This document shows positions 34,386 through 44,300 of a stretch of 64,000 nt of DNA, in pieces (the first letter of the stretch is position 1; the number at the start of each line of letters is the position of its first letter). A program made the translations under genes and the position numbers. The notes under the pieces are model-generated. The model was not told the origin of the DNA, searched no databases, and saw only the letters and a list, made by a program, of their open reading frames with translations. Source of the DNA: Pseudomonas putida (GTDB lineage Bacteria > Pseudomonadota > Gammaproteobacteria > Pseudomonadales > Pseudomonadaceae). The DNA is taken from the NCBI RefSeq assembly GCF_001976065.1, contig NZ_MNAH01000012.1:148698-212697 (forward strand), given 5' to 3'.

Positions 34386-35246
34386 TCAATAAGCGATGCG
34401 GATGTCGGCGAAATCCAGTTCGCGCTCGGTCTCCGGCGACTGGCCTTCATCGAACAACAAGCGATGGATGCGCCGCGCCGATTCCTGGAATGCCACGCCG
34501 CCAAGGCTGTGCAAGTCATACTGATGGCTGTGGACTTCCGCCCGCACCCGACCCGGGTGTGGCGACAGCAACAGGATACGATTGCCCACCACCAACGCCT
34601 CTTCGATGGAGTGCGTGACGAACAGCAGCGTGAAACGCACCTCCTCCCAGAGCAGCAGCAATTCTTCCTGCATCTTGCGTCGGGTCAGGGCGTCGAGCGC
34701 GGCGAAGGGTTCATCCATCAGAAGGATTTTCGGCTGCATCGCCAACGCCCGGGCGATGGCGACGCGCGCCTTCATGCCGCCCGACAACGTATGTGGATAG
34801 GCGTCGGCAAACCCCGCCAGGCCGACCTTTTCCAGGTAGTGCAGCGCCCGCTCCTCGGCCTCTTTACGCTTTAGGGTGTTCGAGGCCAGCAGCGGAAACA
34901 TCACGTTCTGCTTGACGGTTTTCCACGGCGGCAGTTGATCGAATTCCTGGAACACGACAATGCGGTCCGGCCCTGGCGCATCGACGCGCTGACCTTGCAG
35001 GCGGATCTCACCCTCGACTGGCTGGATAAATCCCGCAGCGGCCTTGAGCAAGGTCGACTTGCCGCACCCGGACGGCCCGAGCAGGACGAAGCGATCCGCC
35101 GGATCCACCTCGAAACTGACCTGGTGGGTGGCACGCACCACCCGCTGGGGTGTGCGGTATTCCAGGCTGACGCTGTCGACCGAGAGCAGCGACTGGGCGG
35201 CGGCGATCAGTTTGCTGACCGTGTGGCCTTGCAACGGGGCGTTCAT
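34386..35246 (-). CDS. ABC transporter ATP-binding protein (SsuB/TauB family)
   Basis: The 286-residue ATPase has Walker A (LLGPSGCGKSTLLKA), the Q-loop region VVFQEFDQLPPWKTV, signature LSGGMKARVAIARAL and Walker B ILLMDEPFAALD followed by the H-loop FVTHSIEEAL. The ATG at 35246 lies 5 bases after the binding-protein stop, in keeping with an operon. Confidence 0.92.
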   Translation of the reverse strand: MNAPLQGHTVSKLIAAAQSLLSVDSVSLEYRTPQRVVRATHQVSFEVDPADRFVLLGPSGCGKSTLLKAAAGFIQPVEGEIRLQGQRVDAPGPDRIVVFQEFDQLPPWKTVKQNVMFPLLASNTLKRKEAEERALHYLEKVGLAGFADAYPHTLSGGMKARVAIARALAMQPKILLMDEPFAALDALTRRKMQEELLLLWEEVRFTLLFVTHSIEEALVVGNRILLLSPHPGRVRAEVHSHQYDLHSLGGVAFQESARRIHRLLFDEGQSPETERELDFADIRIAY

Positions 35247-35251
35247 GTCGG

Positions 35252-36277
35252 TCAGCTCCCTTGCAGCGGTTTGGCGTCCTGGAAGAAGTAGTCCTTCCAT
35301 GAGTCCGGTTTGTGCTTGATCGCGCCCACACGGTAGAGGAACTCGGCCAACGGGTAGGTGTTTTTGGGCGTGACGCTGAATTCGAACTGCGGGTTGTCGA
35401 TGATTTTCAACAGCTCGGCGCGGTCGATCTTGGCCTTGGTGACGCGGATGTAAGTGTCCGCCGCCGCGCCTTTATCGTTTTGCGCGAATTGCGCCGCTTC
35501 TGTCAGCGCATCGACGAAGGCCTTGTAGGTCTTCGGGTTTTCATCGCGGAATTTCCCGGTGGCAAACAGCACCGTCGGCGAGTTCGGCCCGAGCAGGTCG
35601 TAGGTGTTGAGCACCACGTGCACGTTTGGATTGGCCAGCGCCTGATCCTGGAATGGCGGGTTGGAAAAGTGCCCGCTCAACTCGGTGCCACCGGCGATCA
35701 ACGCGGCCGTGGCATCAGGATGCGGCACGGCGATGGTGTACTTGTCGAGGCGATTGAATTCCTTGTCGCCCCACTGCTTGGCGGCCGCATATTGCAGGAA
35801 GCGCGACTGCACCGACACACCTACGGCCGGCACCGCGATGCGGTCCTTCTCGGTGAAGTCGGCGATGGTCTTGACCTTGGGATTGTTGCTCACCAGGTAG
35901 TACGGAAAGTTGCCCAAGGACGCCACGGCCTTGACGTTCTGCTTGCCGTGGGTGCGATCCCAGATGGTCAGCAGCGGACCAACGCCGGCACCGGCAATGT
36001 CGATCGAGCCGGAGAGCAGCGCATCGTTGACCGCCGCGCCACCGGAGAGCTGGGACCAGTCGACCTTGATGTCGATGCCTTCCTGCTTGCCGTACTTCTC
36101 GATCAGGTTCTGGTCGCGGACCACATTAAGCAGCAGGTAAACAATGCCGAACTGTTCGGCGATGCGGATTTCACCTTCGGCCCGGGCCACGGTCGGGGCC
36201 ACCAGGCTGCCGGTGATCAGGCTGAAACCCAGGCCGATGGCCGCGGCCAGCGGTGCAAAGGGTAGACGTTTGGACAT
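35252..36277 (-). CDS. ABC transporter substrate-binding protein (SsuA/TauA-like)
   Basis: The 341-residue protein has a signal peptide (cleaved after about VARA, near residue 33) and the NMT1/SsuA-like binding fold, with GGAAVNDALLSGSIDIAGAGVGP, RIAVPAVGVSVQSRFL and AALIAGGTELSGHFS (in parts). Together with its neighbours it should import an organic sulfur compound that the dioxygenase can desulfonate or desulfate; the ligand cannot be told from sequence. Confidence 0.9.
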   Translation of the reverse strand: MSKRLPFAPLAAAIGLGFSLITGSLVAPTVARAEGEIRIAEQFGIVYLLLNVVRDQNLIEKYGKQEGIDIKVDWSQLSGGAAVNDALLSGSIDIAGAGVGPLLTIWDRTHGKQNVKAVASLGNFPYYLVSNNPKVKTIADFTEKDRIAVPAVGVSVQSRFLQYAAAKQWGDKEFNRLDKYTIAVPHPDATAALIAGGTELSGHFSNPPFQDQALANPNVHVVLNTYDLLGPNSPTVLFATGKFRDENPKTYKAFVDALTEAAQFAQNDKGAAADTYIRVTKAKIDRAELLKIIDNPQFEFSVTPKNTYPLAEFLYRVGAIKHKPDSWKDYFFQDAKPLQGS

Positions 36278-36295
36278 GGTCGAATCTCCGGCAAA

Positions 36296-37183
36296 TCAGA
36301 AAGGCGCGTCGCCCTGGATGGTGGTGCGATACAGCTTGCGGCGCAGATGGCTGGGGCATCCGGCGGCGAGATGGATCAGCGAACGGTTGTCCCAGAACAC
36401 CAGGTCATGGGGCTGCCACTGATGGCGGTAGATGTTTTGCGGCAACACGCTGTGGGCGTAGAGCTCGTCGAGCAATTGCTTGCTCTCGTCTTGCGGCAAG
36501 CCAACGATGCGGGTGGTGAAACCCTCGCTGACGAACAACGCCTTGCGGCCGTTTTCCGGGTGGGTGCGCACGACCGGGTGGATGACTTCGGCGACTTGCG
36601 CCAGTTGTTCCGGGGTCAGGGTCGGGCGCCAGTTGCCTTCGAACTTGGTTTCGCTGTAGCGCGCCGTGTAGGAGTGCGCGGCCGAGCGACCTTCGACGGC
36701 TTTGCGCAGCGCCTCGGGCAGGTTGTCCCAGGCTTTGTGCATGTCGGCGAACAGGGTGTCGCCGCCTTCGGACGGCAGGTCCTGGGCATGCAGCATCGAG
36801 CCCAGGCTTGGCAGTTCTTTGTAGGAAAGGTCGGAGTGCCAGAACTTGCCGGCGTCACCCAGGCCGATGGATTGGCCATTCTCGATGATGTTGGAAACGA
36901 TGAGGATTTCCGGGTGCCCGGCCAGCAGGAATTGCTTGAGCACATGGATCTGCAACACGCCAAAACGACGGCTGAAATCGATTTGCTGCTCGGGGGTGAT
37001 GCGTTGGTCGCGGAACACCACCACATGATGATCCAGGTGCGCACGGTGAATGCGCGCGAAGTCCTGGTCATTGACCGGGCGGGACAAATCGAGACCGACG
37101 ATCTCGGCACCCACCGCCCCGCTGAACGGGCGGACTTCGAAAAATTGTGGCGCGATGCTTGGCGATGCTGAAGCTGCAGACAT
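36296..37183 (-). CDS. TauD/TfdA-family 2-oxoglutarate-dependent dioxygenase
   Basis: The 295-residue enzyme has the non-haem iron triad of the family: WHSDLSY (about residue 116) and the distal histidine in SLIHLAAG, with the 2-oxoglutarate-binding arginine in SHLRRKLYRTT. Such enzymes release sulfite or sulfate from taurine, alkylsulfonates or alkyl sulfate esters (TauD, AtsK). It leads the operon with the ABC importer, and an AT-rich promoter region precedes it. The AtsK-type versus TauD-type substrate is open. Confidence 0.9.
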   Translation of the reverse strand: MSAASASPSIAPQFFEVRPFSGAVGAEIVGLDLSRPVNDQDFARIHRAHLDHHVVVFRDQRITPEQQIDFSRRFGVLQIHVLKQFLLAGHPEILIVSNIIENGQSIGLGDAGKFWHSDLSYKELPSLGSMLHAQDLPSEGGDTLFADMHKAWDNLPEALRKAVEGRSAAHSYTARYSETKFEGNWRPTLTPEQLAQVAEVIHPVVRTHPENGRKALFVSEGFTTRIVGLPQDESKQLLDELYAHSVLPQNIYRHQWQPHDLVFWDNRSLIHLAAGCPSHLRRKLYRTTIQGDAPF

Positions 37184-37455
37184 AAATCACTCCCACGCAC
37201 GGCACGCTCAAGGGCGCGCGCGTCGATCAGAAACTCACGGAGGTTCCGTGTTGGTTCGTGTCGTGCGGCGCGCCGATTGGTCGGCAGGTACGCAGGGGTG
37301 TAACTTTATAGATATAAGAAATTAAATTTAAATACCGTTAATGAATAACGATATGGCTTTTGCTGTGCTCCATTTTGAGGCCAAAGGCGATTTCGCTGAG
37401 CCACAATCCCTGTAGGAGCTGGCTTGCCAGCGATGAGGCCATCAGCCTCATCCGT
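37184..37455. promoter_or_regulatory. Intergenic region upstream of the TauD operon
   Basis: The stretch holds an AT-rich block at about 37300-37365 (TATAGATATAAGAAATTAAA) likely to contain the promoter of the dioxygenase operon and a sulfur-starvation activator site. A REP unit and hairpin lie at its left end. No gene is seen. Confidence 0.5.
37408..37452. repeat. REP unit plus hairpin after wssI
   Basis: A single CTGTAGGAGCTGGCTTGCCAG unit is followed by the perfect 8-base-arm hairpin GATGAGGC-CATCA-GCCTCATC, four bases beyond the stop of wssI. The hairpin probably ends the wss transcript. Confidence 0.7.
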
Positions 37456-38610
37456 TTATTTGGCCCACTCGATGACTTCACTGTATGACGTTTGCAAATC
37501 CCGCTCAGGAATCTCCCAGATCACCAACTTCGGCGGTGTCTGCTTGAACGCCGGATTATCGAAATAACCATTGGCGCCAGCGGAAAACTCACCACCGTCC
37601 TTGGCAAAGTTGCCGATCGGCGCGCCCAGCGCCTGTTGCAGGAAACCGGCAAAATTGGAATTGCGTGAAAACGAAGTACCGATCAGCGCCACGTTCGGCA
37701 AATTGTCATCGCCGAACAGGTCGTCGAGACTATCGTCTGCGCTTTGCACTTCGGCAGCCTTCTCGGTGATGTGGGTGGCAGCGACAGTTTCCGGCTGCGG
37801 TTGCCAGGTCACCGGCAGCCACTCAAGCCCTGCCAATCGCACCAGGTCACCAGGACGGCGAGCCGGGTCCTGAATTTTCACCTCGAAGTCTTTGTGTGGC
37901 GTCGCAGTGATGCCAAGGGCTTGTACGTGCCTGGCCACCGCCTTGGCCGCCGCCGCGGAACCGGTTTCGCTCCAGTGGGTGTCGGTGCGCAGGTAGGCGT
38001 CGGCACCCAGGGGTTGCAAGGTCGGGGCGAGATCTATCGCGACGACACCGGCCTTGTTCAAACCATCGACCCACGCCACTGCACGCTGCTGCAACTGCAC
38101 CGGACGGCGCAGGTCGCACAGTTGCGCACTGGCGATACGGCTCTTGTCCGGCACCACCGCCACCAGCAACTTGATGCCGTGCCCGGCCAGGCGCTGCTGG
38201 ATCTTTCGCACCACACCCGCTTTGATCTCAGCATTATCTTGAGCGTGACGATTGATACGCATCTCATCGGTCAGGAACAGCCAGCCTGGGCAGCCGGAAC
38301 GCACACGCGGACCTGTATCACCCAGCAACAGCCAACTGGCACCACGTTCCAGGTCCGCGGCCTGTTCCGGCAAGGCAGCCTTCGACAGCTGCTTGGCGAC
38401 CTTGTGGGTGACCTCGCCGTGCAGCGCATCATCGAGCGTCAGCTTGAGTGGCAGCATCTCGACTTTGCCGCTTAACAGCAGCCAGGCGCAGGAGACGAAA
38501 CCCATCGCCAGAAAGCCCACGAAAAAGACGCCCGATGCCTTGCTGACAGGGGCGGTCACTTCGCTGGATTGGGCCGTTATTTTGGACAAGGAAGTCATGG
38601 GCGCGGTCAT
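37456..38610 (-). CDS. wssI: Cellulose acetylation protein WssI (AlgJ/AlgX-like)
   Basis: The 384-residue protein has one N-terminal membrane span (about 27-48) and an AlgX/AlgJ-like SGNH domain with RSGCPGWLFLTDEMRINRH, LLVAVVPDKSRI, the TDTHWSETG motif (catalytic Asp-His pair) and NVALIGTSFSRNSNF (in parts). Such domains transfer acetyl groups to polysaccharide in the periplasm. Its ATG overlaps the wssH stop by one base. It ends the operon; the MinD-like wssJ that follows in P. fluorescens SBW25 is not present here. Confidence 0.88.
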   Translation of the reverse strand: MTAPMTSLSKITAQSSEVTAPVSKASGVFFVGFLAMGFVSCAWLLLSGKVEMLPLKLTLDDALHGEVTHKVAKQLSKAALPEQAADLERGASWLLLGDTGPRVRSGCPGWLFLTDEMRINRHAQDNAEIKAGVVRKIQQRLAGHGIKLLVAVVPDKSRIASAQLCDLRRPVQLQQRAVAWVDGLNKAGVVAIDLAPTLQPLGADAYLRTDTHWSETGSAAAAKAVARHVQALGITATPHKDFEVKIQDPARRPGDLVRLAGLEWLPVTWQPQPETVAATHITEKAAEVQSADDSLDDLFGDDNLPNVALIGTSFSRNSNFAGFLQQALGAPIGNFAKDGGEFSAGANGYFDNPAFKQTPPKLVIWEIPERDLQTSYSEVIEWAK

Positions 38611-40007
38611 CAGAACTGGAAGTACAGGAAGGGGACTGACTCACGGCTCGCGACCAAAGCGAACGCGAGCAGGAAACCCAGCATCGGTGCAAACAACGCA
38701 TGACCGACGTAGCGATGCTCAAAGCGGCCTTGCAGTACCGGTGCAACGATGTACAGCACACCGAGCAGCGCCGCGATGCCGTGGACGGGACGCAAGGTCA
38801 CCGCCAACGCATCGCCCAATGCGAACCCCTGCAGGCCGAACTGTCCGGCATACATCGTCACTGCCGAATGGAAATCCGGAGCACGGAACAAGGTCCAGGC
38901 CAGGAACACGAATAGCAGTGTCAATGTGTGCGACAGCAGGGGCGGAACACTCGGCAGGCTGGAGCGTGACCACAGGCGATCGACGCACAGGGCGATGCCG
39001 TGCGCTGAACCCCACAACAGGTAGTTCCAACTGTCACCGCCATGCCACAGACCGGCAATGGCCATGGTCAGGAACAGATTGCGGTAGGTCTTCCACGCAC
39101 CGTTGCGGTTACCGCCCAGGGCAATGTACAGGTAGTCGCGCAGCCAGCTTGACAGCGACAAATGCCAGCGCCGCCAGAAGTCCTGGATGCTGCTGGCCAG
39201 GTACGGCCGATTGAAGTTTTCCGGGAAGTGAAAGCCCAGCATCAGGCCCAGGCCGATGGCCATGGCGCTGTAGCCGGCGAAGTCGAAAAACAGTTGCAGC
39301 GAGTAGGCCAGGCAACCGATCCAGGCGTCGACGAAGGACGGGTTCTCCAGATGGAAGGCCACGTCCACCAGCGGCGACAGGGTGTCCGCCACCAGCACCT
39401 TCATGCACATGCCGATCATGAAACGGCGTGCGCCCAGGGAGAAATTCTGCCAGTTGAAATAACGCTGGGTCAGCTCGCGGCGCACCCAGTCATAACGAAT
39501 GATCGGCCCGGCAATGGAGTGGCCGAACATCGAAATGTAGGTCGCGTAATTGATGAAGCTGCGCTCCACGGGCACCGTGTGACGGTGCACGTCCACCAAG
39601 TAGGAGATCGCCTGCAACACGATGAAGGAGAGGCCCGCCGGTAACGCCACTCGTTGCCATTCCAGCGGCATGGCGCCGTAGTAGGTGATCAGGTCACTCC
39701 AGGTTACGGCCAGAATGTTGGCGTACTTGTACCAGCACAGCACCGCGGTGTTGAACACGATCAACGCAATCAACAACCTCACTCGCCCCTTCGAACCCTC
39801 GCGGGCACGGTCCACCAACAGGCCGCCGTACCAGGCGACGATGGTCAACACCACGTGCAGGCTCAGGAACAGCGGGCTCAGCCAGCCATAGAACAGCCAG
39901 CTGCCGATCAGCAGGATGACGTTGCGCCAGGCCGGTCTTGCCAGGGCATACACCAGCAGAAAGGCGGGCAGGAACAGCGTCAGGAACTCGAGTGAGGCGA
40001 AGACCAT
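38610..40007 (-). CDS. wssH: MBOAT acetyl-transport protein WssH (AlgI-like)
   Basis: The 465-residue integral membrane protein has about ten spans and MBOAT features: the FDFAGYSAMAIGLGLMLGF segment, FWRRWHLSLSSWLRDYLYI and the catalytic histidine in AGLWHGGDSWNYLLWG. It passes acetyl groups from the cytosol to the periplasmic acetylation proteins WssF, WssG and WssI. AlgI of alginate is the model. Confidence 0.93.
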   Translation of the reverse strand: MVFASLEFLTLFLPAFLLVYALARPAWRNVILLIGSWLFYGWLSPLFLSLHVVLTIVAWYGGLLVDRAREGSKGRVRLLIALIVFNTAVLCWYKYANILAVTWSDLITYYGAMPLEWQRVALPAGLSFIVLQAISYLVDVHRHTVPVERSFINYATYISMFGHSIAGPIIRYDWVRRELTQRYFNWQNFSLGARRFMIGMCMKVLVADTLSPLVDVAFHLENPSFVDAWIGCLAYSLQLFFDFAGYSAMAIGLGLMLGFHFPENFNRPYLASSIQDFWRRWHLSLSSWLRDYLYIALGGNRNGAWKTYRNLFLTMAIAGLWHGGDSWNYLLWGSAHGIALCVDRLWSRSSLPSVPPLLSHTLTLLFVFLAWTLFRAPDFHSAVTMYAGQFGLQGFALGDALAVTLRPVHGIAALLGVLYIVAPVLQGRFEHRYVGHALFAPMLGFLLAFALVASRESVPFLYFQF

Positions 40008-40025
40008 GGCAGCGGCAAAATCCGA

Positions 40026-40694
40026 TCAGTGGGACAAGGTGTCCGTGGCGTTCAAAAGACGCGGACCGTTGGCCGACGGCACCAGCAGCACGCTGTAACG
40101 CTCACCCGCTTTCAGTTCGCCCAGGTCCAGTGGCGCACCGACATTGGCATTCGCACAGACCAGTTGCACCGACAGGCTAACCGGGTTGATCGAACGACGC
40201 TGCAGGCTGTCGACCGGCACTGCCTTGAACAGGTCGGCGGTACGCCCCGCAGGACGCAGGCTGGCATCGGCACACGCGGCATCGACGTTGAAGAACGCCA
40301 GCGAAGCTTTGAGGCCGTTGAAGTCGTCAGGCTGCTCGCGCACGGCGACCTGCTTGATGCCGGCGCCATCGGGCAGCGCGACCACGGTGACGAATTCGCC
40401 CGGTTCGATCTTCAGGTCCATGGCCAGCTTCTGAGTGCCGCTGACCAGGGTGCCCTTGACCGGGCTGCTCGCCTGTACCGGAAAAAACAGCGACACCGCT
40501 TGTGCGGCTTCCAGGCGCATCGGCGGCTGGCCGGCTTGGGCGATGACATCCAGTGGCCCGCTGCCTGCGTTGACGAAACGGATGAACGCCGCGTCCTCGC
40601 TGGGGCCGGTGGGGTACAGGGCGAACTCTGCCGCCAGGGCATTCGCGCCGCAAACCAGCGCCGCTAGGGCGCACACCGCAGACAGGGCACGCAT
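40026..40694 (-). CDS. wssG: Cellulose acetylation periplasmic protein WssG (AlgF-like)
   Basis: The 222-residue protein begins at the ATG overlapping the wssF stop (TGATG) and has a signal peptide ending ANALA. The mature start AEFALYPTGPSEDAAFIRF resembles the N-terminus of AlgF. AlgF is needed for alginate acetylation in the periplasm. A longer open frame upstream (to 40817) overlaps wssF and is not used. Confidence 0.87.
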   Translation of the reverse strand: MRALSAVCALAALVCGANALAAEFALYPTGPSEDAAFIRFVNAGSGPLDVIAQAGQPPMRLEAAQAVSLFFPVQASSPVKGTLVSGTQKLAMDLKIEPGEFVTVVALPDGAGIKQVAVREQPDDFNGLKASLAFFNVDAACADASLRPAGRTADLFKAVPVDSLQRRSINPVSLSVQLVCANANVGAPLDLGELKAGERYSVLLVPSANGPRLLNATDTLSH

Positions 40695-41362
40695 CACTGC
40701 TTGGCTCCCTTGTTGCTGACCGCGTCGGCCGGCAGTTTCGCCAGTGCGCCACCGATGGCATTGGCCCAGGACTTGTACCCGGCCACGGTGAAATGCTGAC
40801 CGTCGGTAGTCACCCACTCACCGGGTTTGGAGAACGTCAGCGAGTCGATATAGGTACAAGGCGCCACGTTGCTCGCCAGGAACGCCGACATCAGTTTGGT
40901 ACGCGTATCGTTCTTCTTGTACATCCCGCCCTCCTTGCCCCACGCGGGGCCGACCCAAGCGCACTTGGCGCCATTGGCGGTGATCTCCTTGGCCAGGGCG
41001 GTCACGTTCTGCCAGGCCCAGGCTTTCGGGAATACCGGTTTGTCGTAGGAAGCCATGGTGTCGCCGATGACCAGCACGACGAGGTCAGGCTTGTCGGCTG
41101 CGATCAGGTCCTTGATCGGTGTGGTGGTGGCTTCGCGACCCTTGATGACGATCTTGCCGTCACCTTTCTGCTCGGCGCCGCAATCGACTTTCTTGGTGAT
41201 CAGCCAGTCGCCAGCGCTGGCGCCACACGCGCCAATCGAATGCACGATTGCGCCCTGCTGGGTCAGGTTGGCTTGCAGCGGTTCCATCAGGTGGTCCGCC
41301 AGGCTCATGTGGCTTTCCCCTAGTACGAGAAGGGTCATACCGGCAAGAACGGAAGAAGGCAT
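40694..41362 (-). CDS. wssF: Cellulose acetylation SGNH protein WssF
   Basis: The 222-residue SGNH-hydrolase-like protein has an N-terminal hydrophobic lead, block I LVLGESHMSL (Ser nucleophile, with GES in place of GDS), a VVLVIGDTMASYD segment and a C-terminal TTDGQHFTVAGY with the Asp and His of the catalytic set. WssF is proposed to add or help transfer acetyl to cellulose. It is 15 bases downstream of wssE. Confidence 0.85.
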   Translation of the reverse strand: MPSSVLAGMTLLVLGESHMSLADHLMEPLQANLTQQGAIVHSIGACGASAGDWLITKKVDCGAEQKGDGKIVIKGREATTTPIKDLIAADKPDLVVLVIGDTMASYDKPVFPKAWAWQNVTALAKEITANGAKCAWVGPAWGKEGGMYKKNDTRTKLMSAFLASNVAPCTYIDSLTFSKPGEWVTTDGQHFTVAGYKSWANAIGGALAKLPADAVSNKGAKQ

Positions 41363-41377
41363 TTAAGTCTCCAGGAA

Positions 41378-44300
41378 TCAGTTGGAATAAGGGGAGCGGT
41401 AGGGGCTGACCGGCAGTTCCATCGTGCTGTTCATGTCTTCGAACATGTAACGCAGGTACATGGCCCCGGTGAATTGCTTGTAATCCTGAGCGTTGTCCAG
41501 GCCGAGATTGCCACCGAGAAAAAAGTTTGGACTGAATTTGTATTCGCCAGCACCGCTCAGGCTATAGCCCACGCCGGTCTTGTTTTGGCCTTTGTAGCGC
41601 TGATTGTTGGCAGCCTGCAGATCTTTGTCGTTCGGGAAGAAATCCGCCGCGTCCTGATCGAAGTACTGCACGCCAACCGAGCCCTTGACCTGATAGGAGA
41701 ATCGGTCGGTGCGCTGCGCCCAGGTCACCGGCACGCCCAAGGCGAAGTAGCTCTGCGGGCTGAAATAACCGCCATGGCCAAAGGTGAAGAAGTCCTGGTT
41801 GTTTTCGAAGCTCAGGCCAGTGGCACTCAGGCCCAGGGTCAGCTTGCTGTCTTCGGCGTTTTGCAGATACCAATACACGCCGCCGCCCAGTTCGGTGCGG
41901 CTATTGGATTCGACGTTGTGGCCGAGCAACTTGTGCCACGAACCGTAGCCGTAGGTGCCAACTTGCTGGTCGTCATAACTGAGCTGAGCTCGCCCGCCGT
42001 TGGCCGTCACGCCACCCCACGACTGGCCGGTACGGTCATCGGTTGTGCCGGCGAACGAGGTCACGCTGTCCGTCACCGGACGCCTGGAAACACTGACGCC
42101 ATAGCGCACGTTCGAGTTGTCCGCGAACGGCCGGTCCACACTCACGCCGCCAGCGGCGGTGCTGTACTTGAAGCCGATTGGCGTGGTACCGACGTCGGCC
42201 TTGATGCCTTCATCCGGGCGGGCGTAGGCCACGCTCAGGCCAACGCCTTTGTCACGCTGGGATCCGGCGCCGTCGGCGGACGATCCACCGCCGAAACGGG
42301 CGGCCGAATCGCTGTCGACACTGCCGGCGTTCAGCGATACCGGAGTCACGCGTACGGCGTATCGGTTCTCGCCCGACGGCACGTTGATCTCCAGCGGCGT
42401 TTCAACATCGGTCATTTTGCTCATGCCCGACTCGCTGTCGTTGCTGCGGATGGTCACGCCCTGGGTCACGTAGCCACTACGCTCCTGCAGGATGTTATCC
42501 AGCGCGCGCTGGGCGGAACTGGCTTGATCCACCGCAACATTGACCGTGCCTTGGGGCGCGAACGGGTTACCGCCTGCGCCGGCAAATCGCCCCGCTGGCA
42601 AAGCCTGGGTTCCCGTGCCTGCGGTTGCCATGCGTGGCTGGGCCTGGCCCGGGTAGGCATCGGGCGGCAGTGCTGCATTGCCAGCAACCATGACCGGCGC
42701 GGCTGCTTCAAGCTGCGCCTGCGCGGGGGCGGGAATCGCGTCCACCGCTACGCGGCTCACCTGGTTGCGCTGGCCCGGTATGCCTACGAACGGGTTCGGT
42801 GCGACGTTCAGGCTATTGGCCTGGGCCGTCAGGCTGCGTTTCTGTTCGTTCTGCTCAATGGCAACCGCCTTGCGCAGCAGCTCGGTGGCCTGGCTGGACT
42901 TGCCCATGCTGCGGTAGATCCGAGCCGCTTCGGTCAGCGATTGCGGATCATAGGTTTCCAGTTTCAGAAACTGTTCCAGCGCGCGCTCCGCATAGCCATT
43001 GTCGTGGGCCTGAACCGCTGCGTCAGCAGCATTCAGCAAGATCTGCGGGTCGTTGGGCTGACGCTGCAACAACGGCTTGTACAGCTCGAACGCCTTGGTA
43101 TTGTCGCCGTTGCTGGCGTACATGCGCGCCAGTGCCGAGACGGCGCCCGCGTCCCCCGGGCGCGAAGCCAGCGCCGGTGCCAAGGTGTCGTAGGCTGCCG
43201 CCAAATCGCCATTTTCACGCAGAATATCTGCCTGGCGAATGCGGTACTGATACAACACGTCATCGAAGCGTTTGCGCGTGGCCACGCTCATTGGCTGGTT
43301 TTGCAGGCCGCGCAGGATCGAGTTGACCTGCGCATCGTCGCCAGTCTTGAGCAGCAGGTTGGCGTATTGCAGCATCAGGTCCGCGGACGGCGTCGGCGTC
43401 TGGGCAATGACGTCTCTCATCATCTGTTGCGCATGTGCCGAATCACCAGCGTCCACATAGGCTGCGGCCAGGGTCGCCATACCGTCAGGGCTGCGGCTGG
43501 CCACTGGTTGCAAACGGTCGAGCAAGGCCAGGGCTTCCTGGCGCTGGCCACGCTTGGCGATGCTCGCCGCCAGTTTGATCTGCACCGTGAGGGTAATCTG
43601 GTCGGCCAACTGATTCATGTCCGCCGTCCGACGTTCCGCCGGAATGCGGCTGATGCTCGCTTGCGCGGCGTTCCACTGCTCCATTTCCACCGAGAGCAAG
43701 GCGCTGGTGTAGAGCGCGTCGATGTTGGTCGGATGGCTTTTCAGATAGCTGTCGATCAGGTCGCGAGCCTTTTTCGGCTCGCCGGCCTTGAGGTACAGGC
43801 GCGCCAGGTCGAAACGGGTCCAGACGTTCTCGGGGTCGTCCTGGATGGCTTGTGCCAGGGCTTGCTGCGCCGCACGGTTATCTCCGCGCTGTTCGGCCAG
43901 CTTGGCTGCTTGTGTGGACCGCAAGGCACGCAGGCGAGCGCCGCCGCCCATTTCGGCCTGCTGGGCCGGGGTCAGGGTATCGAGCAGGCGCAGGGCTTCA
44001 TCGGCCTGACCGGTTTGCGACAGCACGTTGACCAGACCTTGGACGGCCTGCGGGTTACCGCGCTGCACGCTCAGCACCTGGCGATAGTTGGCTTGCGCGG
44101 CGTCCAGTTGCCCGGCCTGGGCCTGAATGTCGGCCAGGGCCAGACGCGCATCGACCCCATTCGGGTTCAGGCGCATGGCCTGGGCGATGCTGGCTTGCGC
44201 CTTGGCCGGTTGCGTCCTCGCCTGGTCGCGGGCCTGTTGCAGCAACGCCCAATAACGCACGCTGTCCAACGCCGACTTCCAGCGTGTGCCGCCATTGGCG

